A program made the position numbers and the translations under genes. Below, piece after piece: positions 22,552 to 31,226 of a stretch of 50,505 bases of DNA (positions are counted from its first letter, which is position 1; each line of letters opens with the position of its first letter). Location of the stretch: assembly GCA_947168065.1 (NCBI GenBank), contig CAMVKH010000009.1, positions 1 to 50,505 of the forward strand, given 5' to 3'. This stretch comes from an uncultured Bacteroidales bacterium (GTDB lineage Bacteria > Bacteroidota > Bacteroidia > Bacteroidales > UBA932). The notes beneath the pieces are model-generated. The model was not told where the DNA came from. It searched no databases and saw only the letters and a program-made list of their open reading frames with translations.

Positions 22552-25142
22552 TCTTTCTTATCGGATTTGTCTGAAGCCTTGCCTTCCGCATCTTTCTCCT
22601 TGCGCGGTTTGGCATTCTTCACATAAGTATCAAGCCAATAGCCTGTTTCATAGAGCATATCGAGCGTCGTCTCGATGCCCTGGTAGCTGTGGCTCTCGTA
22701 AGGCAGCTGCACGTATCTGGCCGTGGCTCCGAAATAGACAAGAGCCTGGTAGAGACGCTCCGACTGCACCGGGAAGGTACCCGTATTGTTGTCGATCTGG
22801 CCGTGGATGAGCATCAGCGCATCCTTGACCTTGTCGGCATAATTGAACGGTGACATCTCGTCGTAGACATTCTTCGCCTTCCAGTAATTGCGACGCTCGC
22901 TCTGGAAGCCGAAGGGGGTAAGGCTGCGGTTGTAGGCGCCGCTGCGGGCGACACCGGCCCGGAACAGGCGGGTGTGGGCCAGCAGGTTGGCCGTCATGAA
23001 TCCGCCATAGGAATGGCCGCCCACGCCGATGCGGTCGCGGTCGCCGATACCCAGGCTGTCGCAGACGAAGTCGACGGCCGCCTCTGCGCTCATTACCAGC
23101 TGCTCGAGGAAACGGTCGTTGGGCTCGGCCGACTTGTCGGCGGCGATGATCGCCATCGTGAACTCGTCGAGTACGGCGTATCCCTGGGTCGCCCAGATCA
23201 TCGCAGAGCCGTAGGAAGGCTTGGTATATTTGTGTTTTTCGGCACGAGCCTTCTCGCTTTCGGCCGGGCACTTGTACTCATAGGGATAGGTCCACATGAA
23301 GACAGGAAGCCTTCCGTCGCGTTCCTTGTCGTAACCGGCCGGCAGATAGAGATGGGCGAAGCACTTGAGGCCGTCCTTGCGGGTATAGGTCACATACTGG
23401 TCGGTCACCATCCTGGAGAAATCGGCCACAGGGTCTTCGATGTGCGTGAGCTGACGGGCCGTATGGCGGCGAAGGTCGAACTCATAGTAATCGGGCACCA
23501 CGCCGAAAGCTTCGCGGCGGCCGAGCAGCTTCATCTTCTTCGGCGTGAAATCCGTGACCGCCGTCAGGGTCTCGCGGCAGTCGCCCGAAGAGGTCCAGAG
23601 GTTTTCCGTCTTGTTGCCCTTGAGGGTGAGACGGTCGAGGAAGGAGTGACGGAAGCCCTCCGCATCGCGGCGGTCGTTGCCTTCGAGTAGGATCTGGCTG
23701 TGTTTTGCGTCTGTCCAGAGGACGGAACGGCCATAGGCGTTGCGGACCGTATAAGGGCGTCCGTAGGCCGGGAAATTGCCCAGCGTATCCACCTCCGTGC
23801 TCTGGGTGAAAAGCACCTGTCCCTTGGCGAGGGTATCGCAAGGGACGAACGTGACCATCCTCCTGAACTTCTGTTTTGAGGAACTCTCTTCATACAGTGC
23901 CAGCGCATTGTCGCCCCAGGTGATACGGCCCAGCCGGTATTCGGGCGCGAGCACCAGCTGCTTGTCGTTTTCGAAATCGAAAGGTGCCGTGCACTGGAAC
24001 ACCTTGTCGGTAAAGGTCTTTTCAGGACGTTCCTTCTCTTTCACCGTATCCTTTGCGGCAGGATCGTCGTCGGGACGGGGACCCATCGGGCCGAACGCTC
24101 CAGCGCCGCTCTCCGATTCACTCCAGTACAGGGTGGCCGGGAGGTCGGGACGCCAGGAGAAACCGGCCGGACGCGGCTTCTTCGGTTCAGCAGGTTTCTT
24201 ATCCTTCGCAGGTTCTTCTTTAGGCTCCTTGACCGTACCGTCGCGGAGCATCCGGACGACACTTCCGTCCGCAAGGTCCATGATGAACTGCTTGCTCGGG
24301 AAAGAGCGGTGACTCTCGACATACGAATAAGGATGATGTTCCGTCACGGTGATGGCATACTTGCCGTTGGGGGAAAGGTCAAGCGAACGATAGACGGCCG
24401 GACCGCCCACCTTGCGGACGCCTTCGGGACTCCAGACCATCAGCTGGCTCGTGCAGCAGTAGTCGAAGAGTTCTTCATCGGCAGGACCGGTCAGCAGATC
24501 CTGATACGTGCGGATCGACTTCTTCTCTCCCAGCACTTCCTGGACGATGGAGGACTGCGCCACAGCGTGGTGCGGGGCTTCTTTCCGGTCGTCGGGAACC
24601 GACTTGAAGAGGATGTGGCTGTCGTCGAGGAAGAAGAACGGCGTGCCGAAGATGGAGTTCACCCGCTTGTCGGTGAGCCGCTGGGCGACGGGCTGAGCCG
24701 CCGTCGCATCGACGCACCACAGTTCTACGCGGTCGGGGAAATTCAGCGTAAAGCCGACATAGCGGCCGCTCGGCGACCAGGTGATGAACTTCACGCGGTA
24801 GCCCTCGGGAAGGCCCTGGACAGGACGCATCGAAGTGGTGGCCACGTCAAAGATTTTCAACTGGTCGAAATAGTTCTCACGGGTCTCGCTGAAATTGCGC
24901 GGATCCAGGCGGACGCCGCCGATACGTGCTTCGCTGGCAGCAAGTTCGGCAATCGGGACGTGGCGGTTCTGGCGATAGCCTACCGCGGCCCTCTGATAGT
25001 TGGCGGCGTAGTAGAACGTCGGAAGCGGACTTGCCATCGTAATGGCCTCAATCTCCGGGGCTGGATGGCGGAAACCATCGGCAAGGAGCACCGGGCATCC
25101 GGCCAGGAGCAGGACGGATGTAAGGATCAGGAGTCGTTTCAT
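22548..25142 (-). CDS. Exported S9 family peptidase (prolyl oligopeptidase type)
   Basis: 864 residues. The N-terminus is a signal peptide with a possible lipobox LLAGC (Cys16). A long beta-propeller (about 40-560) is followed by an alpha/beta hydrolase domain with Ser711 in GGHSYGGFM, Asp784 in HGQIDNN and His818 in YESHSYQG. A lysine/proline-rich insert at about 310-335 (EEPAKDKKPAEPKKPRP) and a lysine-rich tail are unusual. It resembles S9C and glutamyl-endopeptidase-like enzymes that degrade peptides in the periplasm. It lies 13 bases after the transglycosylase and overlaps the GH3 gene by 4 bases. Confidence 0.88.
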   Translation of the reverse strand: MKRLLILTSVLLLAGCPVLLADGFRHPAPEIEAITMASPLPTFYYAANYQRAAVGYRQNRHVPIAELAASEARIGGVRLDPRNFSETRENYFDQLKIFDVATTSMRPVQGLPEGYRVKFITWSPSGRYVGFTLNFPDRVELWCVDATAAQPVAQRLTDKRVNSIFGTPFFFLDDSHILFKSVPDDRKEAPHHAVAQSSIVQEVLGEKKSIRTYQDLLTGPADEELFDYCCTSQLMVWSPEGVRKVGGPAVYRSLDLSPNGKYAITVTEHHPYSYVESHRSFPSKQFIMDLADGSVVRMLRDGTVKEPKEEPAKDKKPAEPKKPRPAGFSWRPDLPATLYWSESESGAGAFGPMGPRPDDDPAAKDTVKEKERPEKTFTDKVFQCTAPFDFENDKQLVLAPEYRLGRITWGDNALALYEESSSKQKFRRMVTFVPCDTLAKGQVLFTQSTEVDTLGNFPAYGRPYTVRNAYGRSVLWTDAKHSQILLEGNDRRDAEGFRHSFLDRLTLKGNKTENLWTSSGDCRETLTAVTDFTPKKMKLLGRREAFGVVPDYYEFDLRRHTARQLTHIEDPVADFSRMVTDQYVTYTRKDGLKCFAHLYLPAGYDKERDGRLPVFMWTYPYEYKCPAESEKARAEKHKYTKPSYGSAMIWATQGYAVLDEFTMAIIAADKSAEPNDRFLEQLVMSAEAAVDFVCDSLGIGDRDRIGVGGHSYGGFMTANLLAHTRLFRAGVARSGAYNRSLTPFGFQSERRNYWKAKNVYDEMSPFNYADKVKDALMLIHGQIDNNTGTFPVQSERLYQALVYFGATARYVQLPYESHSYQGIETTLDMLYETGYWLDTYVKNAKPRKEKDAEGKASDKSDKKE

Positions 25143-25155
25143 GTATGTAGCAGGT

Positions 25156-26151
25156 TTATTTGGACAGGTTTTGGTAATAATTCCGCTCCGCAGCCAGGTC
25201 GGGAATCTCGATCTCGTAGGTCTTCCCCTTCCCCGTCACGAGCTTGGTGTCGCGCAGCCAGGGGTTGGCCCGGCGGAGCTGGGCGTACGAAACGCCGTAA
25301 CGTCCGGCGAATTCGGCCAGGTCGTCGATGTCGCTGCTGACCACGACCACCTCGCGGGGCGGGATATACGGATAATAGTCGTGCTCATCCAACTGGAAGC
25401 CGAAGAGCGCGGGATCCTCGAACATCATCTTGGCCACCAGGATACGGAACATATAGCGTGAAGTCTCCTCCACCAGCTGGAGGTCGAGCGCCTTGCGCTG
25501 CTGCTGGACTTCCCTTCTCTTCGCAACACCGTTGATGCCGCCGTTGTAGCTGGCGGCCACTGTCATCCAGTCGCCGAAACGGGCGTAGGCACGCTTCAGA
25601 TACGAGCAGGCGGCGACAGTTTCCTTTTTCAGATGATAGCGTTCATCGACTGTCGAAGCCACTTCCAGGCCGAACTCCCGGCCCACTTCGCGCATGAATT
25701 GCCACAGGCCGGCGGCTCCGGCCACGGAGACGGCGGTCTCGCTGACGTTGCTTTCGATGGCCATCAGGTATTTCAGGTCGTCGGGAACACCCTGGGCGGC
25801 CAGGATCGGCTCGATCTGGGGGAAGATACGCCCGGCGCGCTTGAGCATCAGCAGGGAATTGGTGTGGCCATAGGTGAAGGCGATCAGTTCGCGGTCCATC
25901 CTTTCATACAGGTCCACCCGGTCGAAGCGGATGGTATCGCCGGCGAAGACGATGAAGGGCGGGACCTTCGGCGCATGGACGGGGACCTGCTCGATCGTCC
26001 TTTCGATGACCAGCAGGGAATCTTCCCCACCGGAAGCAGACACCGCGGCGCCGGCTTTCGCCAGCTGCACGGCAGGGCGCGTATCCCAATAGAGATAGCC
26101 CAATCCTGCGGCCAGCAGGATGAACAGGATGATGACAAGCGCTTTTTTCAT
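25156..26151 (-). CDS. Lytic transglycosylase with C-terminal LysM-like domain (MltD type)
   Basis: 331 residues with one N-terminal membrane helix (about 4-22). The GH23/SLT domain (about 105-260) has Glu133 in AIESNVSETAVS, then AGLWQFM and VAASYNGGINGV, all diagnostic. The C-terminal part, about 270-325 (VVVVSSDIDDLAEFAGRYG ... NPWL), is LysM-like. It cleaves peptidoglycan non-hydrolytically with 1,6-anhydro products. It follows directly on the dehydratase gene (stop and start adjacent), which suggests a shared envelope role. Confidence 0.87.
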   Translation of the reverse strand: MKKALVIILFILLAAGLGYLYWDTRPAVQLAKAGAAVSASGGEDSLLVIERTIEQVPVHAPKVPPFIVFAGDTIRFDRVDLYERMDRELIAFTYGHTNSLLMLKRAGRIFPQIEPILAAQGVPDDLKYLMAIESNVSETAVSVAGAAGLWQFMREVGREFGLEVASTVDERYHLKKETVAACSYLKRAYARFGDWMTVAASYNGGINGVAKRREVQQQRKALDLQLVEETSRYMFRILVAKMMFEDPALFGFQLDEHDYYPYIPPREVVVVSSDIDDLAEFAGRYGVSYAQLRRANPWLRDTKLVTGKGKTYEIEIPDLAAERNYYQNLSK

Positions 26152-28068
26152 CTATTGCTTGTCGAAGACTTCAAACTTCGAGTTGTTCGACTTGAATTCC
26201 GGCACGATCTCTTTCATCCGCTTGACCATCTCGGGGATGCGGACCTCGCGCGAGAGGACTTCCAGTTCATCGACAAAGCGGCAGGCATCCTGGTAGTCAT
26301 ACTTGCGGACGTGGGCGATGCGGATGCGGTCGTGGGCGGTCGGGTCGGTGTTCTCCTTGTCGGAGAGGACCTCTTCGTAGAGTTTCTCGCCGGGACGGAG
26401 ACCGGAATACACGATCTGGATGTCCTTGCCGGGCACGAAGCCGGCCAGTTCGATCATCCTCCGGGCCAGGGTATCGATCTTCACGGGTTCGCCCATATCG
26501 AAGACGAAGATGTCCTTGCCTTCCGACATGGTAGCCGCTTCCATCACCAGGCGGCAGGCTTCAGGGATGGTCATGAAGTAGCGGGTAATCTCGGGATGGG
26601 TCACCGTGACAGGGCCGCCGCTTTCAATCTGCTCGCGGAAGCGAGGAATCACGGAGCCATTGGATCCCAGCACATTGCCGAAGCGGGTGGTGACGAACTT
26701 GGTCTTTTCGTTGCTGATCGACTGGACATAGATCTCGGCCAGGCGCTTGGTGCAGCCCATGATGTTGGTCGGGTTGACGGCCTTGTCGGTGGAGATCATC
26801 ACCATCATCTCGACGCCGTATTCGATGCACTTGTCGGCTACCTGGCGGGAGCCGATCAGGTTGACGAGCACGGCTTCGCAAGGGTTCTCTTCCATCAGGG
26901 GGACGTGCTTGTAGGCAGCGGCATGGAAGACCACTTCCGGCCGCCAGGTCCGGAAGACGTAGTCGAGACGCTGGCGCTGACGCACGTCACCGATGACCGG
27001 CACGAAATTCAGGTCTTTGAACTTCTCTTCCAGTTCAAGCCGCAGGTTGTGCATGGGGGTCTCGGCATTGTCGTAGAGCACCAGTTTCTTGACGCCCAGA
27101 CGGGCCAGCTGGCGGCAAAGTTCCGAACCGATGGAGCCCGAGGCACCCGTGACCAGGACCACCTTGCCGGAGAAGCGTTCTTTGATCTTGTCCATCGAGA
27201 TGGCGATCTCGTCGCGGCCCAGGAGGTCTTCGACCTTGATGTTACGCACGTTCTGGGCATTGACATTGGCGAAATCGTCGATGGAAGGCGCCACCAGGAG
27301 GCGGATCTTGTTCTCCGTAGCGAAAGGAATCAGGCGCTGGGATTCCAGACGGATGTCGGAATCGCGGGCAAAGATGATGCCTTTGACGGCCTGTTTCTCG
27401 AGGATCTGCCGGACATCGTCGATCGATTCAAACATGAAGACAGGTGTGTTGTGCGTCGTCATGCGGTCTTCCGACTGGACGTCGGTCAGGAAGCCTACCA
27501 CGTCATAGTGCTTCGAACTGCGGAGACGGGTTTCCAAGGCGATGCATTTCTCGCCGGTGCCATAGATCAGCACACGCATCAAACTTCCTCCGCGCAGGCG
27601 GAAACGCCGCTGAAGTTCCTCATAGACACGGATCATCAGCACCCGGAAAGTGACGAGCAGGAAGATGCAGAGCACAAAGTAGACTACCAGGATCAGCCAG
27701 GTCGTCCTGTGCCACATTCCGGCCAGGGCAAGGACAGCACCATCAATCGCCGTGGCGCAGAAGACAGCCATGCCGAAGCGGAACACGTCTACCATCGTCG
27801 AATGGCGGATAATGACGCGAAAGCTTTTGAAGATCCAGAACATCAGGGCTGCCGACACGGTCGTCGTCACCAGCCAGATCCAGTTGAACCGGTTCCAGTA
27901 ATCGAGTGAACCTAAAGAGGAGGCCGAATTCGTCACAACCGAATGGACGAAGAAAATGACCAGGAGTGCTGACACGAACGACAGGAGGACGTCCAGCACA
28001 AAAATGAGACCCGTACTTACATATCTGGAGAAGGCCTTGTCAAAGAGCTTCTTAAGGTGATTTCTCAT
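26152..28068 (-). CDS. Membrane-bound nucleotide-sugar 4,6-dehydratase, FlaA1/CapD/WbpM type
   Basis: 638 residues. Four membrane helices (about 15-40, 60-82, 100-118, 122-145) precede a cytoplasmic Rossmann-like CoA_binding domain and the SDR domain with LVTGASGSIGSELC, DVRQRQRLD, HAAAYKHVP and STDKAVNPTNIMGCTKR. The usual SDR tyrosine is Met in this group. Such enzymes convert UDP-GlcNAc to the 4-keto-6-deoxy sugar used in capsule, O-antigen or protein glycans. The start is set at ATG 28068; a TTG start 7 codons upstream also exists. It heads an operon with the transglycosylase, S9 peptidase and GH3 gene, though no other glycan-synthesis gene is near. Confidence 0.9.
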   Translation of the reverse strand: MRNHLKKLFDKAFSRYVSTGLIFVLDVLLSFVSALLVIFFVHSVVTNSASSLGSLDYWNRFNWIWLVTTTVSAALMFWIFKSFRVIIRHSTMVDVFRFGMAVFCATAIDGAVLALAGMWHRTTWLILVVYFVLCIFLLVTFRVLMIRVYEELQRRFRLRGGSLMRVLIYGTGEKCIALETRLRSSKHYDVVGFLTDVQSEDRMTTHNTPVFMFESIDDVRQILEKQAVKGIIFARDSDIRLESQRLIPFATENKIRLLVAPSIDDFANVNAQNVRNIKVEDLLGRDEIAISMDKIKERFSGKVVLVTGASGSIGSELCRQLARLGVKKLVLYDNAETPMHNLRLELEEKFKDLNFVPVIGDVRQRQRLDYVFRTWRPEVVFHAAAYKHVPLMEENPCEAVLVNLIGSRQVADKCIEYGVEMMVMISTDKAVNPTNIMGCTKRLAEIYVQSISNEKTKFVTTRFGNVLGSNGSVIPRFREQIESGGPVTVTHPEITRYFMTIPEACRLVMEAATMSEGKDIFVFDMGEPVKIDTLARRMIELAGFVPGKDIQIVYSGLRPGEKLYEEVLSDKENTDPTAHDRIRIAHVRKYDYQDACRFVDELEVLSREVRIPEMVKRMKEIVPEFKSNNSKFEVFDKQ

Positions 28069-28134
28069 ATAGAGTATATTTCTGTTCAATCAATAAATGC
28101 CGGCAACCTTGAAAGATTGCGGCAGTAAGCCATG

Positions 28135-28142
28135 CAAATTTA
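28135..28142 (-). promoter_or_regulatory. -7 box of the dehydratase operon
   Basis: Minus-strand TAAATTTG, exact consensus, 66 bases before the ATG at 28068. The region further upstream is AT-rich; no TTG at the expected distance. Confidence 0.5.
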
Positions 28143-28192
28143 ATAATTATTTACGAATCTACCGCTACTCTGCGGATAATTTAAAAAATGAT

Positions 28193-28200
28193 TAAATTTG
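28193..28200 (+). promoter_or_regulatory. -7 box of prfA
   Basis: TAAATTTG, exact consensus, 19 bases before the prfA ATG. It is divergent from the dehydratase promoter 50 bases away. Confidence 0.55.
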
Positions 28201-28219
28201 CAGCCCAAACTCTCAAATC

Positions 28220-29305
28220 ATGGCAGAAAACAATTTGCTCGAAAAACTGGACGGACTCAAGGCGAAATACGACAGCATCGGTGCCCAGCTCGGTGATCCC
28301 GAGGTCATCGCCGACATGAAGCGCTACGTGCAGCTCAACAAGGACTACAAGGAACTCGAACCCATCATCGTGGCCGGCAACCGCTACCGCAAGATGGTCG
28401 GCGACCTGGCCGACGCCAAGAACATCCTCCTGAACGAGAAAGACGAAGACCTGCGCGAGATGGCCAAGGAAGAAGCCACCGCCCTGGAAGAGGAACTGCC
28501 GAAGATGGAAGAGGAGATCCGCATCCTGCTCATTCCGGCCGACCCGCAGGACAGCAAGAACGCCATCCTCGAAATCCGCGGCGGTACGGGCGGCGATGAA
28601 GCCGCCATTTTCGCCGGCGACCTGTTCCGCATGTACACCAAGTACTTCGAACGCAAAGGCTGGAAATGCGAGGTGACCAACGTCAGCGAAGGCGCCGCTG
28701 GCGGTTACAAGGAAATCGTCTGCAAGGTAACGGGCGAAAAAGTCTATGGCACATTGAAATACGAGAGCGGCGTCCACCGCGTCCAGCGCGTCCCCCAGAC
28801 GGAGACGCAGGGCCGCGTCCACACCTCGGCCGCCTCGGTGGCCGTGCTCCCCGAGGCCGACGAATTCGATGTCGAAATCGATATGAAAGACGTCCGCAAG
28901 GACCTCTTCTGCTCTTCCGGTCCGGGCGGCCAGGGTGTCAACACCACCTACTCCGCCGTCCGCCTGACCCACATCCCCTCCGGCATCGTGGTCCAGTGCC
29001 AGGACGAGCGCTCCCAGCTGAAGAACCTCGACAAGGCGATGGCCGAACTCCGCACCCGTCTCTACAATCTCGAATACGAGAAATATCTGAACGACATCAC
29101 GGCCAAACGCAAGACGATGGTCTCGACCGGCGACCGCTCCGCGAAGATCCGCACCTACAACTATCCGCAGTCGCGCGTCACCGACCACCGTATCGGCTAT
29201 ACGATGTACAACCTCCCCGTCTTCATGGACGGCGATATCCAGGAAGTCATCGACCAGCTCCAGATCGCCGAAAACGCCGAACGCCTCAAAGCCGCCGGCG
29301 AGTAA
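28220..29305 (+). CDS. prfA: Peptide chain release factor 1
   Basis: 361 residues, full length. It has the RF1/RF2 signature with the GGQ motif in SSGPGGQGVNTTYSAVRLTH, preceded by VHRVQRVPQTETQGRVHTSA, and IRGGTGGDEAAIFAGDL in domain 2. RF1 features (no frameshift site, PxT-like region) favour RF1 over RF2; it ends translation at UAA and UAG. It is monocistronic; the next gene is convergent. Confidence 0.94.
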   Translation: MAENNLLEKLDGLKAKYDSIGAQLGDPEVIADMKRYVQLNKDYKELEPIIVAGNRYRKMVGDLADAKNILLNEKDEDLREMAKEEATALEEELPKMEEEIRILLIPADPQDSKNAILEIRGGTGGDEAAIFAGDLFRMYTKYFERKGWKCEVTNVSEGAAGGYKEIVCKVTGEKVYGTLKYESGVHRVQRVPQTETQGRVHTSAASVAVLPEADEFDVEIDMKDVRKDLFCSSGPGGQGVNTTYSAVRLTHIPSGIVVQCQDERSQLKNLDKAMAELRTRLYNLEYEKYLNDITAKRKTMVSTGDRSAKIRTYNYPQSRVTDHRIGYTMYNLPVFMDGDIQEVIDQLQIAENAERLKAAGE

Positions 29306-29340
29306 CAACCAACGCTCCCCCGCCCTACCCGGCCCCTTCC

Positions 29341-29396
29341 GGCCACGTACGGCCACGCCCGGTCGCGCCCGGTCACGCCCGGCCGCGTACGGCCAC
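29341..29396. repeat. 10-bp GC-rich tandem repeat, about 5.6 units
   Basis: Successive units are GGCCACGTAC, GGCCACGCCC, GGTCGCGCCC, GGTCACGCCC, GGCCGCGTAC and GGCCAC, consensus GGYCRCGYMC. It lies between prfA and the nested palindrome, with no gene on either strand. Bases 29306-29340 upstream are C-rich and otherwise featureless. Confidence 0.75.
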
Positions 29397-29517
29397 TTTT
29401 TCGCTGCAATGTACGCACTTGACATACAGCGCTTTACAGAAGTTGATCCCCCTCAAATCTAGGGGGATCAACTTGCATAATTAACTGACAGTCAAGTGCG
29501 TACATTGCAGCGAAAAA
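29397..29517. repeat. 121-bp nested palindrome, MITE-like
   Basis: Outer arms of 27 bp (29397-29423 and 29491-29517; core CGCTGCAATGTACGCACTTG) are perfect inverted repeats. Inside them a second perfect 14-bp stem AAGTTGATCCCCCT / AGGGGGATCAACTT (29440-29453, 29461-29474) has a 7-base loop. The two 16-base linkers are not complementary. The unit sits between convergent genes but has no U-run after either stem, so it is not a standard terminator. No target-site duplication is obvious. It could be a non-autonomous mobile element. Confidence 0.8.
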
Positions 29518-29563
29518 AATGCAGCGCAGCGTGTTGCGGCGACAGCAGAAGCTGGGACGGGGG

Positions 29564-30100
29564 TTACTCCGCGGCGTCGGTTTTCCTGATGGTGATCACC
29601 TTCAGGGAATCACCGTCTGCGGCCTCGACCGAGGGGTCTCCCTCTTTTTTTGTCCTTACCAGAATGACGCCGTTCTCCCAGCCTGCGTAGTTTTTCACGT
29701 CTTCCCGGCTGCCGCTTTTGACAACCATGACGCTATGGATGCGCGAAGGTTTCAGCCGCTCGAACTCTTCTTTTGAAACCTGTTTGCCGTCAATGACATA
29801 AGCCGGATCTACAGCTTGGACAGAAACGACACGCATAGACGCGTCTGCGGCATCTTCAGTCTGGATGTCGTGGATACGCACGACCTTTCCGTCTGATACC
29901 ACTGTTGATATCCGATAACGTTCAACTTTCTTTCCGACAAGCTGGGAGCCGTCGAACTGTGCAACCTGCTGGTTGTCGATAATATAATGGTCGAGTGTAT
30001 CCGGGGCGGCCGGAACGGGGGCTGCCTTCAGGAGCCCGTTGCTGCCTGCGAAGGCGAGCAGTGCGATGAGAATCAGGGAAAAATGTTTCATGGTTTTCAT
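29564..30100 (-). CDS. Secreted protein with plug-like repeats, in a sigma/anti-sigma operon
   Basis: 178 residues with a signal peptide (cleavage about after LLKAA, residue 27). The mature part contains two similar segments, HYIIDNQQVAQFDG and PAYVIDGKQVSKEEFERL, the second continuing to VMVVKSG and WENGVILVRTKK. This resembles the core of TonB-dependent receptor plug domains (VDG ... NGVILVTTK), but no barrel follows. The protein is probably periplasmic. It overlaps the anti-sigma-like gene by 4 bases, so it may be a signal sensor or the output of the sigma pathway. Exact function unknown. Confidence 0.65.
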   Translation of the reverse strand: MKTMKHFSLILIALLAFAGSNGLLKAAPVPAAPDTLDHYIIDNQQVAQFDGSQLVGKKVERYRISTVVSDGKVVRIHDIQTEDAADASMRVVSVQAVDPAYVIDGKQVSKEEFERLKPSRIHSVMVVKSGSREDVKNYAGWENGVILVRTKKEGDPSVEAADGDSLKVITIRKTDAAE

Positions 30101-30642
30101 TCTTTGCTATTGGAACACGCAAGGAGTGACGTGGTACCTTCGTCCTCATTGCACGTAAGGATAAACGAACAGGAATTCCCGTCTTTCAGCTGAGCCGTCA
30201 GGATGGCATAGGAACCGGCGGGCGTCGCCACGATGGATTCGATGTCGCCGATGTCGAGCAGCATCATCTGCTGGATGCCTTCGGCAATCTGGATGGGCGT
30301 CAACGGATCGGCAGCGCCCCGACGGGTCGGAACGAGCGAGAGCAGCAGGGCGACAGCCGCAGCGGCGGCCGCGGTCCAAAGCGGCCAGCGGGCCAACCTG
30401 CGGCGGCGCCCGCTTTCTGCGGCTGCCACAATCCGGTCAAATTCCGCTTCTCCATCGCCCGTTTCAGGCAGACAATGCCCGCAAGGGGCGGAAAGGCCGA
30501 TGAGCAGGGCGATCTCCCGTTCATCCCCCTCAGCAGGATGAGAAGCGAACCACTCCCGGAGCCGCTGTTCTTCACTGGGCGTAGTCTCTGCCTCGAGATA
30601 CTTTTCAATCAGAGCTTTGCGTGTTTCCCTATCCATAGTCAT
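30097..30642 (-). CDS. Putative anti-sigma factor, single-pass membrane protein
   Basis: 181 residues. An N-terminal cytoplasmic part (about 1-90) rich in charged residues with a Cys-His-containing stretch PCGHCLPETG, a membrane helix at about 92-107 (WTAAAAAAVALLLSLV) and a periplasmic part. The order and ATGA overlap with the upstream ECF sigma gene and the helix position fit an anti-sigma factor, but no ZAS motif is evident, so this is an inference from context. The periplasmic C-terminus (IVATPAGSYAILTAQL) could bind the downstream secreted protein. Confidence 0.55.
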   Translation of the reverse strand: MTMDRETRKALIEKYLEAETTPSEEQRLREWFASHPAEGDEREIALLIGLSAPCGHCLPETGDGEAEFDRIVAAAESGRRRRLARWPLWTAAAAAAVALLLSLVPTRRGAADPLTPIQIAEGIQQMMLLDIGDIESIVATPAGSYAILTAQLKDGNSCSFILTCNEDEGTTSLLACSNSKE

Positions 30643-31148
30643 CCCATTGTTTTCAACTTATCCAGCATTGCTTTGCGCGCCGTGGAGATAGCTACCTTGA
30701 TGCTGGCTTTCGGCCGGCCGGTAACCTTTGCCATTTCGTCGAGCGTCAGGCCGCATTCATTGCGAAGATACAACAAGTGCCGCTGACTTTCAGACAATTC
30801 CCGATGCAGGATCGCGCGGATCGTTTCGATATCCTTCTGCTCCGTACCGGCTGTAGCGCGCAAATCGCCGGCAATGGGCATATCGGTGACCGGCTCGAAC
30901 CGGATGTGCTGTTTCCGATACCGGTCGACGCAATTGTTCTTCGTAATCCTCACGGCTAATGCCTCCGCATCCCGAATTGTATAGCCCTTCTGCGATAGTT
31001 GCCAAAGAGCTATTAGCGCCTCTTGTACGATATCCTCCGCCCCGGCCTCCATACCGGAAGCCCGGTTGAAACGCTGCGCCAAAGCCGTCAGCTTTCCCCG
31101 GATTCTCTCGGAAAGACTTGCGAATTCCTGCTCCGTCATGGTGCTCAT
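30639..31148 (-). CDS. ECF-family RNA polymerase sigma factor
   Basis: 169 residues, the usual size. Sigma-2 region about 18-85 (EDIVQEALIALWQL ... RITKNNCVDRYRK) and sigma-4 region about 110-165 (SQRHLLYLRNECGLTLDEMAKVTGRPKASIKVAISTARKAML), with the helix-turn-helix at the C-terminus. It is the first gene of a three-gene operon, each pair overlapping by ATGA, with a membrane protein and a secreted protein. No convincing TAnnTTTG box precedes it, so it may be transcribed by its own sigma factor. Confidence 0.88.
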   Translation of the reverse strand: MSTMTEQEFASLSERIRGKLTALAQRFNRASGMEAGAEDIVQEALIALWQLSQKGYTIRDAEALAVRITKNNCVDRYRKQHIRFEPVTDMPIAGDLRATAGTEQKDIETIRAILHRELSESQRHLLYLRNECGLTLDEMAKVTGRPKASIKVAISTARKAMLDKLKTMG

Positions 31149-31226
31149 ACACTATATAGTCGCAAGAATCCGCAAATAGTTAATCAGAATCGGCCGGCAA
31201 AAGGATCAGCCGGCCAAGGAGCCGCT

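Noticed and set aside
25633..27909. 758-codon open frame on the plus strand
   Set aside because: Antisense to the dehydratase and transglycosylase genes, with His/Asp-rich low-complexity composition typical of shadow frames.
28069..28089. TTG start of the dehydratase, seven codons upstream
   Set aside because: ATG at 28068 is closer to the usual N-terminus of the family and needs no rare start codon.
29341..29517. CRISPR array
   Set aside because: The repeats are 10 bp without spacers, and the rest is a single nested palindrome; no cas genes nearby.
29397..29517. Ordinary bidirectional terminator between prfA and the sigma cassette
   Set aside because: Neither strand has a U-run after a stem; the T and A tracts are part of the outer stem itself.
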